Shown piece after piece: positions 26,247-35,850 of a stretch of DNA of 47,382 nt. Made by a program: the position numbers and the translations under genes. Numbering within the stretch: the first letter of the stretch is position 1; the number at the start of each line of letters is the position of its first letter. A model generated the notes under the pieces. It ran no database searches. It was not told where the DNA came from and saw only the letters and a program-made list of their open reading frames with translations. The stretch spans positions 1 through 47,382 of the forward strand of contig NZ_JMPP01000045.1 in assembly GCF_000735435.1 (NCBI RefSeq), in the 5' to 3' direction. Source of the DNA: Klebsiella planticola ATCC 33531 (GTDB lineage: Bacteria; Pseudomonadota; Gammaproteobacteria; Enterobacterales; Enterobacteriaceae).

Positions 26247-27741
26247 CGTGGTGGCGCATGACCCGGCGAAACAGCGCCAGCCGGGCGCGCATAAAGCGGT
26301 TTTCCAGCTTAAATCCGACCCGCTTATGCAGCCCGATGCGCAGCAGACGATCGCGCCCGCGCAGGCTGGCGGGCCAGCGTACCGCCCCCGGCAGTTCGCT
26401 ACAGCGATGCCCGGCAAGGCGGGCGAAATTCGCCCAGTAATTGGCGACCTGGGCGGCAAACGCGCGGTCTTCCTCGTCGGCATAGGTGCGCACCGGCTCG
26501 GCCAGGGTGAGCGTGTCAAACACATAGGGCACTTCATCGCCGTGCCACGCCCCGTGCGGACAGGTTTCATCGGCGGCACGGGGAACATAGTCAAACCAGT
26601 AGCGCCAGCACGGCTGCCCTACCCGCTGCTGGGCCTGCATCACCACATAGCCCAGCGTGGTGAAGGCCATATCGCGGCACACTTCGCGTCCCAGATTCTC
26701 ATCCCCCTTCACGCCGGGATAGAGCAGTTTGATCAGGCCGAGGCCAAACCGCCGCTCGCGGCGCAGTTTCTGGATCTGCCCGGCGATATCGACGCCGAAT
26801 ACCGCCATCACGCTGGCCTCGTCGCTGTTAGAGCCAACCATCACCGGCATCGGGTGCTGGCGGCCGGCAAAAAACGCCTCCAGCATCGGCTGCGGTAACA
26901 CCGCATCGCCGACGATCGGTACCGGTCCGGTATTCAGCGGCGCGGTCAGCGACCAGAATGCCTCCGCGGGAATCGCCCGCAGCTGTGCGGCGCTGGCCTG
27001 TGGCAGCGAGAAGTGTTCCGCCAGCAAACGCCCTTTCTCCAGCGCGTTTTCTCGCGGCAGATCCGGCAGCGTATAGCCGCTCTGGATGATGGCCTTATGG
27101 AACAGTCCGCGGGATTTCGGCGATACCATTAGCGAGAGCACGCTGCGCGCCCCGGCCGATTCGCCAAACAGGGTGACGTTGGTGGCGTCGCCGCCAAAAG
27201 CGTGAATATTATCCTGCACCCATTGCAGCGCGGCAATTTGGTCAAGGAGGGCGAAATTATAGACTCGTTCGCCGTCTTCCCCTTCCAGCGCCGGATGGGC
27301 GAAGAACCCCAGATGCCCCAGCCGATAGTTGACGGTCACCACCACCACGTCGCGGGCCGCCAGCGCTTTACCATCGTAAGGGGGCAGGCTGCCGGCGCCA
27401 ATGGTAAACCCGCCGCCGTGCAGCCAGACCATGACCGGCAGCGGCTGAGTGCGTCCGGCGGGTGCCCAGACGTTAAGGTAGAGACAATCTTCTGAGAAGC
27501 GACCGGGATCGCCGCCGCCCAGCTCGCGGCAGTACTCAATATCTTGCCAGCTGGCGGCGGAGAAGGTGTCGGCCTGGCGGACGCCCTGCCAGCGCGCGGG
27601 CGGTTGCGGCGCGCGCCAGCGGAGTTCGCCGACCGGCGGCGCCGCAAAGGGAATGCCGCGCCAGAGATGAATGCCCTGTTCAGTGATGCCGGATAACGTC
27701 CCCTGCCGGGTTTTGACCAGTGGGGTAGACGGGTTCTGCAT
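26233..27741 (-). CDS. Type B carboxylesterase
   Basis: A 502-residue alpha/beta hydrolase of the carboxylesterase/cholinesterase family. The nucleophile is Ser195 in FGESAGA. The oxyanion hole is HGGGFTIG. The catalytic acid is probably Glu in SNSDEAS and the His in AWHGDEV. The early WRGIPFAAPPVGELRW block is typical. There is no signal peptide, so it is cytosolic; substrates are esters of unknown nature. I chose the ATG (MQNPSTP) with AAGGAAG upstream instead of a longer TTG start at 27771. It lies downstream of ydcJ in the same orientation, 57 bases away, and could be co-transcribed. Confidence 0.9.
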   Translation of the reverse strand: MQNPSTPLVKTRQGTLSGITEQGIHLWRGIPFAAPPVGELRWRAPQPPARWQGVRQADTFSAASWQDIEYCRELGGGDPGRFSEDCLYLNVWAPAGRTQPLPVMVWLHGGGFTIGAGSLPPYDGKALAARDVVVVTVNYRLGHLGFFAHPALEGEDGERVYNFALLDQIAALQWVQDNIHAFGGDATNVTLFGESAGARSVLSLMVSPKSRGLFHKAIIQSGYTLPDLPRENALEKGRLLAEHFSLPQASAAQLRAIPAEAFWSLTAPLNTGPVPIVGDAVLPQPMLEAFFAGRQHPMPVMVGSNSDEASVMAVFGVDIAGQIQKLRRERRFGLGLIKLLYPGVKGDENLGREVCRDMAFTTLGYVVMQAQQRVGQPCWRYWFDYVPRAADETCPHGAWHGDEVPYVFDTLTLAEPVRTYADEEDRAFAAQVANYWANFARLAGHRCSELPGAVRWPASLRGRDRLLRIGLHKRVGFKLENRFMRARLALFRRVMRHHVTLD

Positions 27742-27797
27742 GACCTGCTTCCTTTTACTGACTGTCGTCAATGATTCATGTCAGCAGAGTACCGGTT

Positions 27798-29141
27798 TCA
27801 GAGCAGACCGCAACGACGTTTACTGCGCTCCTCGGCCTGTTGATAGAGAGCAAACTCGTCCAGCACCGGGCAACCCAACGCCGTTTCAAAGGCGTCACGG
27901 CTGGCATTGCCATGGCTGCGGGCCTGAATGTCATTGCCAAGATTTGACTGGAAAATCCCTGCCGCGCTCACCGGTAAAAAATCTTCATAAATAATCGGTT
28001 GCGCCACCACCCAGCCGCGTTCGATTAACGGCTGCGGATCGTCGCCGGGGCCAAAGGCATGACGATGGGCTTCCCCGGCGGGGGTCAGGCGATAGCGGAA
28101 CCACGCCAGCCCCTGCTGACGCAGCAGGAATTCGCTGTCCGGGAACTGGCTGAACACCTCCTGCAGATGGCGCTGATGGTGGAGGTTGTCTTTCCCGACG
28201 CCAGCTTCGTTCAGCAAGCGATCGTACAGCGCCCGGCCTTTCGGCGTCAGCGCAATCCCGCGTTGCTCTATCTCGCCAAAACGCGCGCTGTGGGTCCCCT
28301 GGTGCTCCCCGGCAAACACCACCGGTTCTTCGAGGGCCTTAAAACTGGTCTGGCGCAGCAGAATCGGCACCTCACGACGCGGCGGCCCTTCAATTAATGC
28401 CTTCGGTACCATCCCGCACTCCGGCATCAGCGCCTGAACCCGGTCGATATCCAGCGTGCGCGGCGTCAGGTGGTTGATATGGCAGCCGGGGAAGCAGACC
28501 ACATCGGCAATCAGCCGGTGCTCATTATGCAGCGCATAATAGGTGTCTGCGTCCACCGTTGCGTGGCTGTGCCAGCGGAACGTCTCCAGCGCCTGGTGGA
28601 CAAATTCCCGAGCCTGCGCCGGCGAAAAGTGGCCCTGCTCTTCGTGCACAGCGATGAGCTCACGACAGCGGGGAGTAAAAATATCGCGCCGGGCGAGGAT
28701 CGCCGCCGCACGCTGGCGCAGCTCGACGTTGGCAATCAGTTCCAGACGCAGCAGCGAGGTAAAAATACGAAACGGATTGCGCGCCAGCGCCGCGTCATCA
28801 ATCGGGCGAAACGCGGTAGAGTGCACCGGCACGCCGGCCTGCGACAGATCGTAATAGCTGACGGGGAACATCCCCATAATGGCAAACATACGCCGCAGCG
28901 TCGCCAGTTCTTCCGCCGTGCCAACGCGGATCGCGCCGTGGCGCTCGACGTTAAGTCGCGACAGCTCATCGGCATTCGCCAGTTGCTCATGCAGTTTAGG
29001 ATTATGCTCCAGCACCGCCAGATTTACGTCCGCCACCAGCTCCAGTAACGTCCCGTACTGTGGAACTTCCTGCTGGTACATCGCCGACATTGCCTGCGAA
29101 AAGTTTTCCCGAATCTCATCAGCCGTGATGGTGTTCGCCAT
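27798..29141 (-). CDS. ydcJ: YdcJ, HglS-type 2-oxoadipate dioxygenase/decarboxylase family (DUF1338)
   Basis: At 447 residues it has the same length as E. coli YdcJ. The DUF1338 VOC-like metalloenzyme fold shows the expected metal-binding context: RHGAIRVGT near residue 68, CHINHLTPRTLD near residue 225 and ARFGEIEQRG near residue 290. HglS enzymes convert 2-oxoadipate and oxygen to D-2-hydroxyglutarate and CO2 in lysine catabolism; the activity here is inferred. The gene diverges from pcaH, with a shared 242-base promoter region containing a PcaQ-like palindrome. In E. coli ydcJ is directly next to ydcI; here pcaHG separates them. Confidence 0.92.
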   Translation of the reverse strand: MANTITADEIRENFSQAMSAMYQQEVPQYGTLLELVADVNLAVLEHNPKLHEQLANADELSRLNVERHGAIRVGTAEELATLRRMFAIMGMFPVSYYDLSQAGVPVHSTAFRPIDDAALARNPFRIFTSLLRLELIANVELRQRAAAILARRDIFTPRCRELIAVHEEQGHFSPAQAREFVHQALETFRWHSHATVDADTYYALHNEHRLIADVVCFPGCHINHLTPRTLDIDRVQALMPECGMVPKALIEGPPRREVPILLRQTSFKALEEPVVFAGEHQGTHSARFGEIEQRGIALTPKGRALYDRLLNEAGVGKDNLHHQRHLQEVFSQFPDSEFLLRQQGLAWFRYRLTPAGEAHRHAFGPGDDPQPLIERGWVVAQPIIYEDFLPVSAAGIFQSNLGNDIQARSHGNASRDAFETALGCPVLDEFALYQQAEERSKRRCGLL

Positions 29142-29224
29142 GATGCCTTACCTCCAGTGAATACTTCCTGGAGTGTAGAAAAGGCCCATGGCAACGGCGG
29201 GAAGAATTTACAAATTGTGATGCG

Positions 29225-29276
29225 GATAACCTGCCTCACTCCTCGGTGCCGTCCTGAGCATAACCGTGGGTTATGC
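29225..29276. promoter_or_regulatory. PcaQ-like operator in the ydcJ/pcaH divergent promoter
   Basis: A perfect palindrome GCATAACC-GTG-GGTTATGC (29258-29276) closely resembles the PcaQ site ATAACC-N4-GGTTAA known from Sinorhizobium, with a spacer of 3 in place of 4. A second half-site, GATAACCTG, lies at 29225-29233. The palindrome is 108 bases before the pcaH ATG and 117 before the ydcJ ATG. Binding by the linked YdcI (PcaQ-family LysR) is an inference. Confidence 0.6.
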
Positions 29277-29365
29277 AAAACGACCATTAATTTCACTTTA
29301 AATTAACAAAACATTTACACACACTGTTTCTGGCGATATGACAATAAAAAGCCCTCTACCGATAA

Positions 29366-30741
<1,376 letters not shown>

Positions 30742-30761
30742 GTGACTTTCCGCCTGATTTT

Positions 30762-30792
30762 GCCCCGACCCGGTTCGGGGCGTCTGTTTTTT
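30762..30792 (+). terminator. Terminator of pcaHG
   Basis: GCCCCGA (30762-30768) and TCGGGGC (30775-30781) pair perfectly around six bases. A run of six T follows at 30787-30792. Confidence 0.8.
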
Positions 30793-30849
30793 CAGCAAAA
30801 TAAAAAATTTGTAATACAAGAGAGTGAAATGTTAATAATATTTTGCTAT

Positions 30850-30858
30850 CAGGTTATC
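30850..30858. promoter_or_regulatory. Half-site CAGGTTATC upstream of ydcI
   Basis: This nine-mer is the exact reverse complement of the GATAACCTG half-site before pcaH (29225-29233). It is 53 bases upstream of the ydcI ATG, consistent with autoregulation as known for PcaQ. A single nine-base match alone is weak. Confidence 0.35.
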
Positions 30859-30911
30859 AAATTTCAATAACTTCGCTTGTCACCCACAGCGCTCTGTTTT
30901 TAACATCAACT

Positions 30912-31835
30912 ATGGAAAAAAATGGTCTTTTTAGTCAGCGCATTCGCTTGCGCCATCTACACACCTTCGTGGCCGTCGCTCAACAGGGAACGCTGGGGCG
31001 TGCGGCTGAAACACTCAATCTAAGCCAACCTGCCTTATCAAAAACGCTCAATGAGCTGGAGCAGTTGACCGGTACGCGACTGTTTGAACGCGGGCGGCTG
31101 GGCGCTCAGCTGACGCTGGTCGGCGAACAGTTTCTCACCCATGCGGTTAAGGTCCTCGACGCGCTGAATACGGCAGGCCAGGCGCTTAACCGCAAAGAGG
31201 GGCTGAATAACGATGTGGTACGCATCGGCGCACTCCCGACCGCCGCCTTAGGTATTTTGCCCACTGTCATCGGCCAGTTTCACAAGCAGCAAAAAGATAT
31301 CACCCTGCAGGTGGCGACCATGAACAACACCATGCTGCTGGCGGGCTTAAAATCGGGAGAAATCGATATTGGGATCGGCCGCATGTCTGACCCGGAGCTG
31401 ATGAGCGGCCTCAACTACGAGCTGCTGTTCCTCGAATCCCTGAAGCTGGTGGTGCGTCCCGGTCATCCGCTATTGCAGGAAACCGTAACCCTCAGCCGGG
31501 TGATGGAGTGGCCGGTCGTCGTCTCCCCTAAAGGCACCATTCCGCGGCAGAATGCGGAAACGCTGCTGCAAAGTCAGGGGTGTAAAATCCCCGCCGGCTG
31601 TATCGAAACCCTCTCCGCGTCGCTCTCGCGTCAGCTGACCGTGGATTATGACTACATCTGGTTCGTCCCTTCCGGCGCGGTCAAAGACGACCTGCGCCGC
31701 GGGCTGCTGACCGCTCTGCCGGTGCCCACCCAGGGGGCGGGCGAACCGATCGGCATTTTGACGCGCGTCGATGCCACATTCTCCTCCGGCGCACAAACTT
31801 TACTCAGCGCCATTCGCAAATCCATGCCGGCATAA
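30912..31835 (+). CDS. ydcI: LysR-family regulator YdcI (PcaQ-like)
   Basis: The 307-residue regulator matches E. coli YdcI in length and from the N terminus onwards (MEKNGLFSQRIRLRHLHTF). The winged helix covers QGTLGRAAETLNLSQPALSK; the effector domain includes NDVVRIGALPTAALGILP and ESLKLVVRPGHPLL. This subgroup is related to PcaQ, the activator of protocatechuate genes in rhizobia. Here the gene directly follows pcaHG, a linkage E. coli lacks. No clear Shine-Dalgarno sequence precedes the ATG; a longer in-frame start at 30843 is not supported by homology. It probably controls pcaHG and ydcJ through the palindrome at 29258-29276. Confidence 0.93.
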   Translation: MEKNGLFSQRIRLRHLHTFVAVAQQGTLGRAAETLNLSQPALSKTLNELEQLTGTRLFERGRLGAQLTLVGEQFLTHAVKVLDALNTAGQALNRKEGLNNDVVRIGALPTAALGILPTVIGQFHKQQKDITLQVATMNNTMLLAGLKSGEIDIGIGRMSDPELMSGLNYELLFLESLKLVVRPGHPLLQETVTLSRVMEWPVVVSPKGTIPRQNAETLLQSQGCKIPAGCIETLSASLSRQLTVDYDYIWFVPSGAVKDDLRRGLLTALPVPTQGAGEPIGILTRVDATFSSGAQTLLSAIRKSMPA

Positions 31836-31840
31836 TGAAC

Positions 31841-31871
31841 GCCGGAGAGGGCATCTGATACCCTCTCCGGC
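31841..31871 (+). terminator. Hairpin after ydcI
   Basis: GCCGGAGAGGG (31841-31851) and CCCTCTCCGGC (31861-31871) form a perfect 11-bp stem with a nine-base loop, followed by ATTTGT. It begins six bases after the ydcI stop and abuts the pseudogene remnant. Confidence 0.6.
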
Positions 31872-31873
31872 AT

Positions 31874-32067
31874 TTGTCGCAGTTAGGTATTCCGTGCCAG
31901 AAACCGCCGTGCGGTACCCTGTCCGCGGTGGATCTGAAGAGCGGTAAACGGGTGCGGCAGATGCCGATAGGCACCGTAGTACCTTTATCATCAACGCCGG
32001 CGGTGCTCATCAGTCTCCGGATCGCGGCGATGACCTCATCGCCTGCGCGTTACCGGAACAGAAGTAA
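31874..32067 (+). pseudogene. C-terminal remnant of a membrane PQQ-dependent dehydrogenase (quinate/glucose type)
   Basis: Frame one from 31874 reads LSQLGIPCQKPPCGTLSAV and on to DLKSGKRVRQMPIGT, resembling the late repeat of membrane quinoprotein dehydrogenases (PC-x-PPWGTL-x-A-x-D-x3-GK-x-W-x-x-P-x-GT). After an internal deletion and frameshift, the frame from 31984 reads FIINAGGAHQ, SPDRGDD, LIACALPEQK and a TAA stop at 32065. That matches the family C terminus (VI-x-AGGH, GDY-x-AYALP). The remaining 600-700 residues are missing, and a usual Trp is replaced by Cys or Arg. The gene type is inferred by pattern recall, not alignment. Its position next to pcaHG suggests quinate/shikimate dehydrogenase rather than glucose dehydrogenase. 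Confidence 0.6.
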
Positions 32068-32122
32068 GCATCAGGTCCCCGGACGGGGTACTGATGACTG
32101 GCAACACATGCGCTTCTGCAAT

Positions 32123-32253
32123 TTGCCCGGCGGCGCTACGCTTGCACGGGCCTACAGGAACAGCGCTTGCACGGGCCTGCCGCGAACAACGCTTACGCGG
32201 ACTACCGGAACAGCGCTTTTGTAGGTCGGGTCAGGCGTCAGCCGCCACCCGAC
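32123..32253. repeat. REP/BIME-like mosaic with degenerate 27-30 bp units
   Basis: Starting at TTGCCCGGCGGCGCTACG, the element CGCTTGCACGGGCCT-ac-ggaacag recurs two to three times with divergence. It ends in a REP hairpin, GTCGGGT (32225-32231) with ACCCGAC (32247-32253). The motifs are shared with the tandem block at 13125-13474. Together with the preceding remnant this accounts for most of 31836-32364. Confidence 0.7.
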
Positions 32254-32326
32254 GCGGGGGCGTCGCGAACCGCCGCGATGGCTGAGCGGGTATGAAAATC
32301 TGCGGCAGAGTCATCTCTGTTTAGCA

Positions 32327-32350
32327 ATAACCCGGGCATGCCCGGGTTAT
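32327..32350. terminator. 24-bp palindrome 3' of frmA
   Basis: ATAACCCGGGCA followed directly by TGCCCGGGTTAT is a perfect 24-base palindrome 14 bases beyond the frmA stop. The T-rich tail on the minus strand is weak (TGCTAAAC). It probably serves as the frmA 3' hairpin. Confidence 0.55.
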
Positions 32351-32364
32351 GTTTGGTCTGAAAA

Positions 32365-33507
<1,143 letters not shown>

Positions 33508-33783
33508 TTATTTTAAATAGGATCGTAGCAGATGACCGACTTCCGCCATTCTGGCCGCTCGCTGATCCGGGGTCGTTTCGCCGCTGACCAGCTCGTCCTG
33601 GAGGTGGATTTCCACCATTTCGCCCATCAGGCCGTTGGTCGCCCCGCGGATGGAGGCAATCTGCTGCAGAATCGACATGCAGGATTCGCCGGACTCCAGC
33701 GCCCTTTCCAGGGCTTCAACCTGCCCGCGAATGCGACGTACGCGGCTGAGCGCGCGTTTTTTGTCTTCAGGTGAATGTGGCAC
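33508..33783 (-). CDS. frmR: Formaldehyde-responsive repressor FrmR (CsoR/RcnR family)
   Basis: A 91-residue helical repressor, same length as E. coli FrmR. The formaldehyde-sensing pair Pro2 and Cys35 is present (start MPHSPEDKK; GESCMSI), as is His60 (EIHLQDE). In FrmR, formaldehyde cross-links Pro2 and Cys35 of neighbouring subunits and releases DNA. DNA-contacting RVRRIRGQ is conserved. It is the first gene of frmRA, with a G-tract operator immediately upstream, so the operon is autoregulated. Confidence 0.93.
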   Translation of the reverse strand: MPHSPEDKKRALSRVRRIRGQVEALERALESGESCMSILQQIASIRGATNGLMGEMVEIHLQDELVSGETTPDQRAARMAEVGHLLRSYLK

Positions 33784-33797
33784 GATGACGCCCTCAA

Positions 33798-33823
33798 TAT
33801 TGTATAGGGGGGTATACTATATT
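33798..33823. promoter_or_regulatory. FrmR-type operator upstream of frmR
   Basis: On the minus strand ATAGTATACCCCCCTATAC shows a C6 tract flanked by inverted GTATA/TATAC arms and A/T-rich edges. This is the pattern expected for CsoR/RcnR/FrmR repressors. It lies about 15-40 bases upstream of the frmR ATG, overlapping the likely promoter. Confidence 0.65.
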
Positions 33824-33888
33824 TTATTAAGCAAAGTGGCAAACTAAAACGCCGCTTTAAACCGTAGCACAGCGGCGAGCCGTTGAGG

Positions 33889-34362
33889 TTAGTTGAGCCG
33901 GAGCACCATCTCCACGCAGCGTAAATCCGCCTTCGCCAGCTTAGACGGCAGCAGCTTTTCGCGCACGGCGACAAAACCATGGCGCAGATAAAAACCGGCC
34001 GCATTCGGCGTCGCTTCCAGCGTCAGGCGCCGGAGATTCCGCCGCCGCGCTTCGGCGATGATGGTCGTCAAAATCATTCCGGCGCAGCCTTTTCCGCCCC
34101 ATGCGGGCAAGGTAAAGATGGCTTCCACGCTGGCCGCGCGCAGATCAAGATAGCCGGTCGCCACCGGGCGCCCACCCTCTTCCTCAACGACAAAAAAGGG
34201 GTTGTCGCGCACCGCATGGCGATACCCTTCCGGCATCGTATCCGGCGTCCAGGCCTCGAGGACCGCGGCTGCGTAGCTTTCACGACAGCCGTTGCGAATG
34301 GCCTGATTGCGGATGATCCATAGCGCAGGTGCCTCATCCGGCACGGCAAGTCTGACCTTCAT
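33889..34362 (-). CDS. GNAT-family N-acetyltransferase
   Basis: The 157-residue single-domain acetyltransferase has the acetyl-CoA site in WGGKGCAGMIL (motif A; variant of Q/RxxGxG/A) near residue 90. RRLTLEATPNAAGFYLRHGF forms the C-terminal half (motif B). GGAGCC precedes the ATG. The substrate is unknown. It is isolated between frmR and cybB, with terminators or operators on both sides. It is not in the E. coli backbone here. Confidence 0.87.
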   Translation of the reverse strand: MKVRLAVPDEAPALWIIRNQAIRNGCRESYAAAVLEAWTPDTMPEGYRHAVRDNPFFVVEEEGGRPVATGYLDLRAASVEAIFTLPAWGGKGCAGMILTTIIAEARRRNLRRLTLEATPNAAGFYLRHGFVAVREKLLPSKLAKADLRCVEMVLRLN

Positions 34363-34421
34363 GTCGGGCTCCTTTTTCCTCAGTCCGTCTCAGATCTACC
34401 ACAGCCGGCGGCGAAAAGAAT

Positions 34422-34446
34422 AAAAAAACCCCGCTTGGCAGCGGGG
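34422..34446 (-). terminator. Terminator of cybB
   Basis: On the minus strand CCCCGCT, loop GCCA, AGCGGGG is followed by seven T (34428-34422). It lies 18 bases after the cybB stop. Confidence 0.85.
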
Positions 34447-34463
34447 TCAGGGGGGCGAGGTGA

Positions 34464-34991
34464 TTAGCGCTTACGCGGCATCATCCGCAGCAGCGTATTA
34501 TCTTTCCACAGATAGTGGTGCAGCAGCGCGGCCAGCGCGTGCGCGCCAATGATAAAGTAGCCGGTATTCGCCAGCAGGCTATGTACGCCCTTCAGCGTAT
34601 CCACCAGCTCGAACTGACTTTGCGCCGCAAACGGCATGGTCAGGCCGAAGGCAAACCACGGATTACCACGGTAATACATCATCACCAGACCGACGATCGG
34701 CTGGGCGATAAACAGCAGATAGATAATCAGATGCCCCAGATGGGCAAAACCGGTCATCATCGGCGACGGTTTCGGTACAATCGGCGGCGCCGGGTACTTC
34801 AGGCGGACCAGCAGGCGCGCGACCATCAACACAAGGATGGCCACCCCGCAGGAAACGTGAATCATATTAATGACCGGACGGTCGCTGCGGGGGAAAAAAC
34901 CGCGAAGTTCCATGGTGGCATAGGCGCCAACCACCAATAAAAAGACCAGCCAGTGGATACCTGTTTGCAGGCCAGTGTATTTATCGCGCAT
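34464..34991 (-). CDS. cybB: Cytochrome b561 (CybB)
   Basis: The 175-residue inner-membrane diheme b-type cytochrome is nearly as long as E. coli CybB (176). Four membrane helices carry the heme histidines: His13 in GIHWLVFL, His45 in MIHVSCGV and later GAHALAALLHH. RGFFPRSDRP, RGNPWFAFGL and the C-terminal DNTLLRMMPRKR match CybB. In E. coli it oxidises ubiquinol and supplies electrons to superoxide. It marks the right edge of the E. coli-like backbone. Confidence 0.95.
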   Translation of the reverse strand: MRDKYTGLQTGIHWLVFLLVVGAYATMELRGFFPRSDRPVINMIHVSCGVAILVLMVARLLVRLKYPAPPIVPKPSPMMTGFAHLGHLIIYLLFIAQPIVGLVMMYYRGNPWFAFGLTMPFAAQSQFELVDTLKGVHSLLANTGYFIIGAHALAALLHHYLWKDNTLLRMMPRKR

Positions 34992-35549
34992 GGTAAACCC
35001 TTAACAAAACTGTGATGCCGACAACATAACGACCTTTCCTGAGAAATTCATTAACTTTTACGTACTTATAAGAAACAATTGCCGGTAAGCATCTATTTTC
35101 AACAAAAGCAATGAGTTACTCGTGTTGCCCGTGGCCTGTGCAAGGTCCTTTGCCGCCATTCAACCGCGCCAAAACCGGCTCCCGCTCCCGCTGTTATCGC
35201 CAAATCTCCCCCATGAATAGCGCCGCGCTCTTTTACTTTATTCCGCAACATATTGATGTACCGACGGATTTATCCTTTTCAGGTCATGTTCTTGCCGCAG
35301 CCCTGCCCCTTTGACGTGACAACGTCACACATCACGTCACCGTCCGGCTGCTGATGTTACGGTTTTTGCTTGCGATGACGACAGATTGCGATAACGGTCC
35401 GCACGGCGGCAATCGAGGAGATGAAAAACAATGCATTAAGCAAAACCGGCTGCAGAGAAGATCCCTACAGGATGGGGGCACACATTAAACAGATTAAATT
35501 TTAGCCATACGTGGTACACTGGCGCACATTCATTGAAAGGTTAATCATC
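34992..35549. other. Long intergenic region, no convincing gene
   Basis: The first about 100 bases should hold the cybB promoter (leftward). The rest shows no conserved ORF. A cluster of TGACGT half-sites lies at 35312-35339: TGACGT (35312-35317), ACGTCA (35322-35327) and ACGTCA (35334-35339), spaced 10-12 bases. A likely promoter for the following small gene ends near TACACT at about 35514. Confidence 0.5.
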
Positions 35550-35714
35550 ATGTCTTTTCTCGATTACGCAATGAAGTTCATCGGTAGCGCATCCACGTCC
35601 ACCATCACCTGTCCCGTCTGTGGCTTATCATCAACCCAGTCCACCTCTAAGATTCGCTTAAAACAGGCCATGCTGTGCCCCGGATGCAAGGCCATTTTTG
35701 TCTCGACACGCTAG
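35550..35714 (+). CDS. Small CPxC zinc-ribbon protein
   Basis: A 54-residue protein with two CPxC knuckles, TCPVCG and LCPGCK, separated by exactly 18 residues, so it should bind one Zn. The N terminus MSFLDYAMKF is a short amphipathic segment and the C terminus is IFVSTR. GAAAGG lies nine bases before the ATG, which I prefer to an in-frame start 39 bases upstream that lacks a ribosome site. It resembles the YnfU-type enterobacterial small zinc-binding proteins, from memory; function unknown. A paralogue with the same spacing lies beyond the cyclic glucan synthase gene at 44751-44927. Confidence 0.72.
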   Translation: MSFLDYAMKFIGSASTSTITCPVCGLSSTQSTSKIRLKQAMLCPGCKAIFVSTR

Positions 35715-35751
35715 CCAGCGTCTTACGCCGACCCACTTATACCCCGTGTTC

Positions 35752-35757
35752 TATACT
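35752..35757 (+). promoter_or_regulatory. Candidate -10 element upstream of the cyclic glucan synthase
   Basis: CTATACT precedes the gene by about 95 bases. The C before the hexamer and the absence of a good -35 are features of sigma-S promoters. Assignment is tentative. Confidence 0.3.
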
Positions 35758-35850
35758 GAATAAAGACCGGCAGCTGTTAAATCCCTGATGCCTCACGCCC
35801 ATCCTGAGAGAACGTTTCTGAACTGATTTCGCAACTGCTCCTGCGCGTTA

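Noticed and set aside
35111-35314. 67-residue open frame upstream of the first zinc-ribbon gene
   Set aside because: No ribosome site, non-ATG start and unconvincing composition; the region reads as regulatory.
35421-35504. 27-codon ATG ORF preceded by GAGGAG
   Set aside because: The ribosome-like sequence directly abuts the ATG with no spacer, and there is no homology or hydrophobic pattern to support a leader or toxin peptide.
34992-35549. Possible hokB/mokB toxin or RydC small RNA, which lie near cybB in E. coli
   Set aside because: I searched by eye for the short hydrophobic Hok peptide and for RydC-like sequence and found neither.
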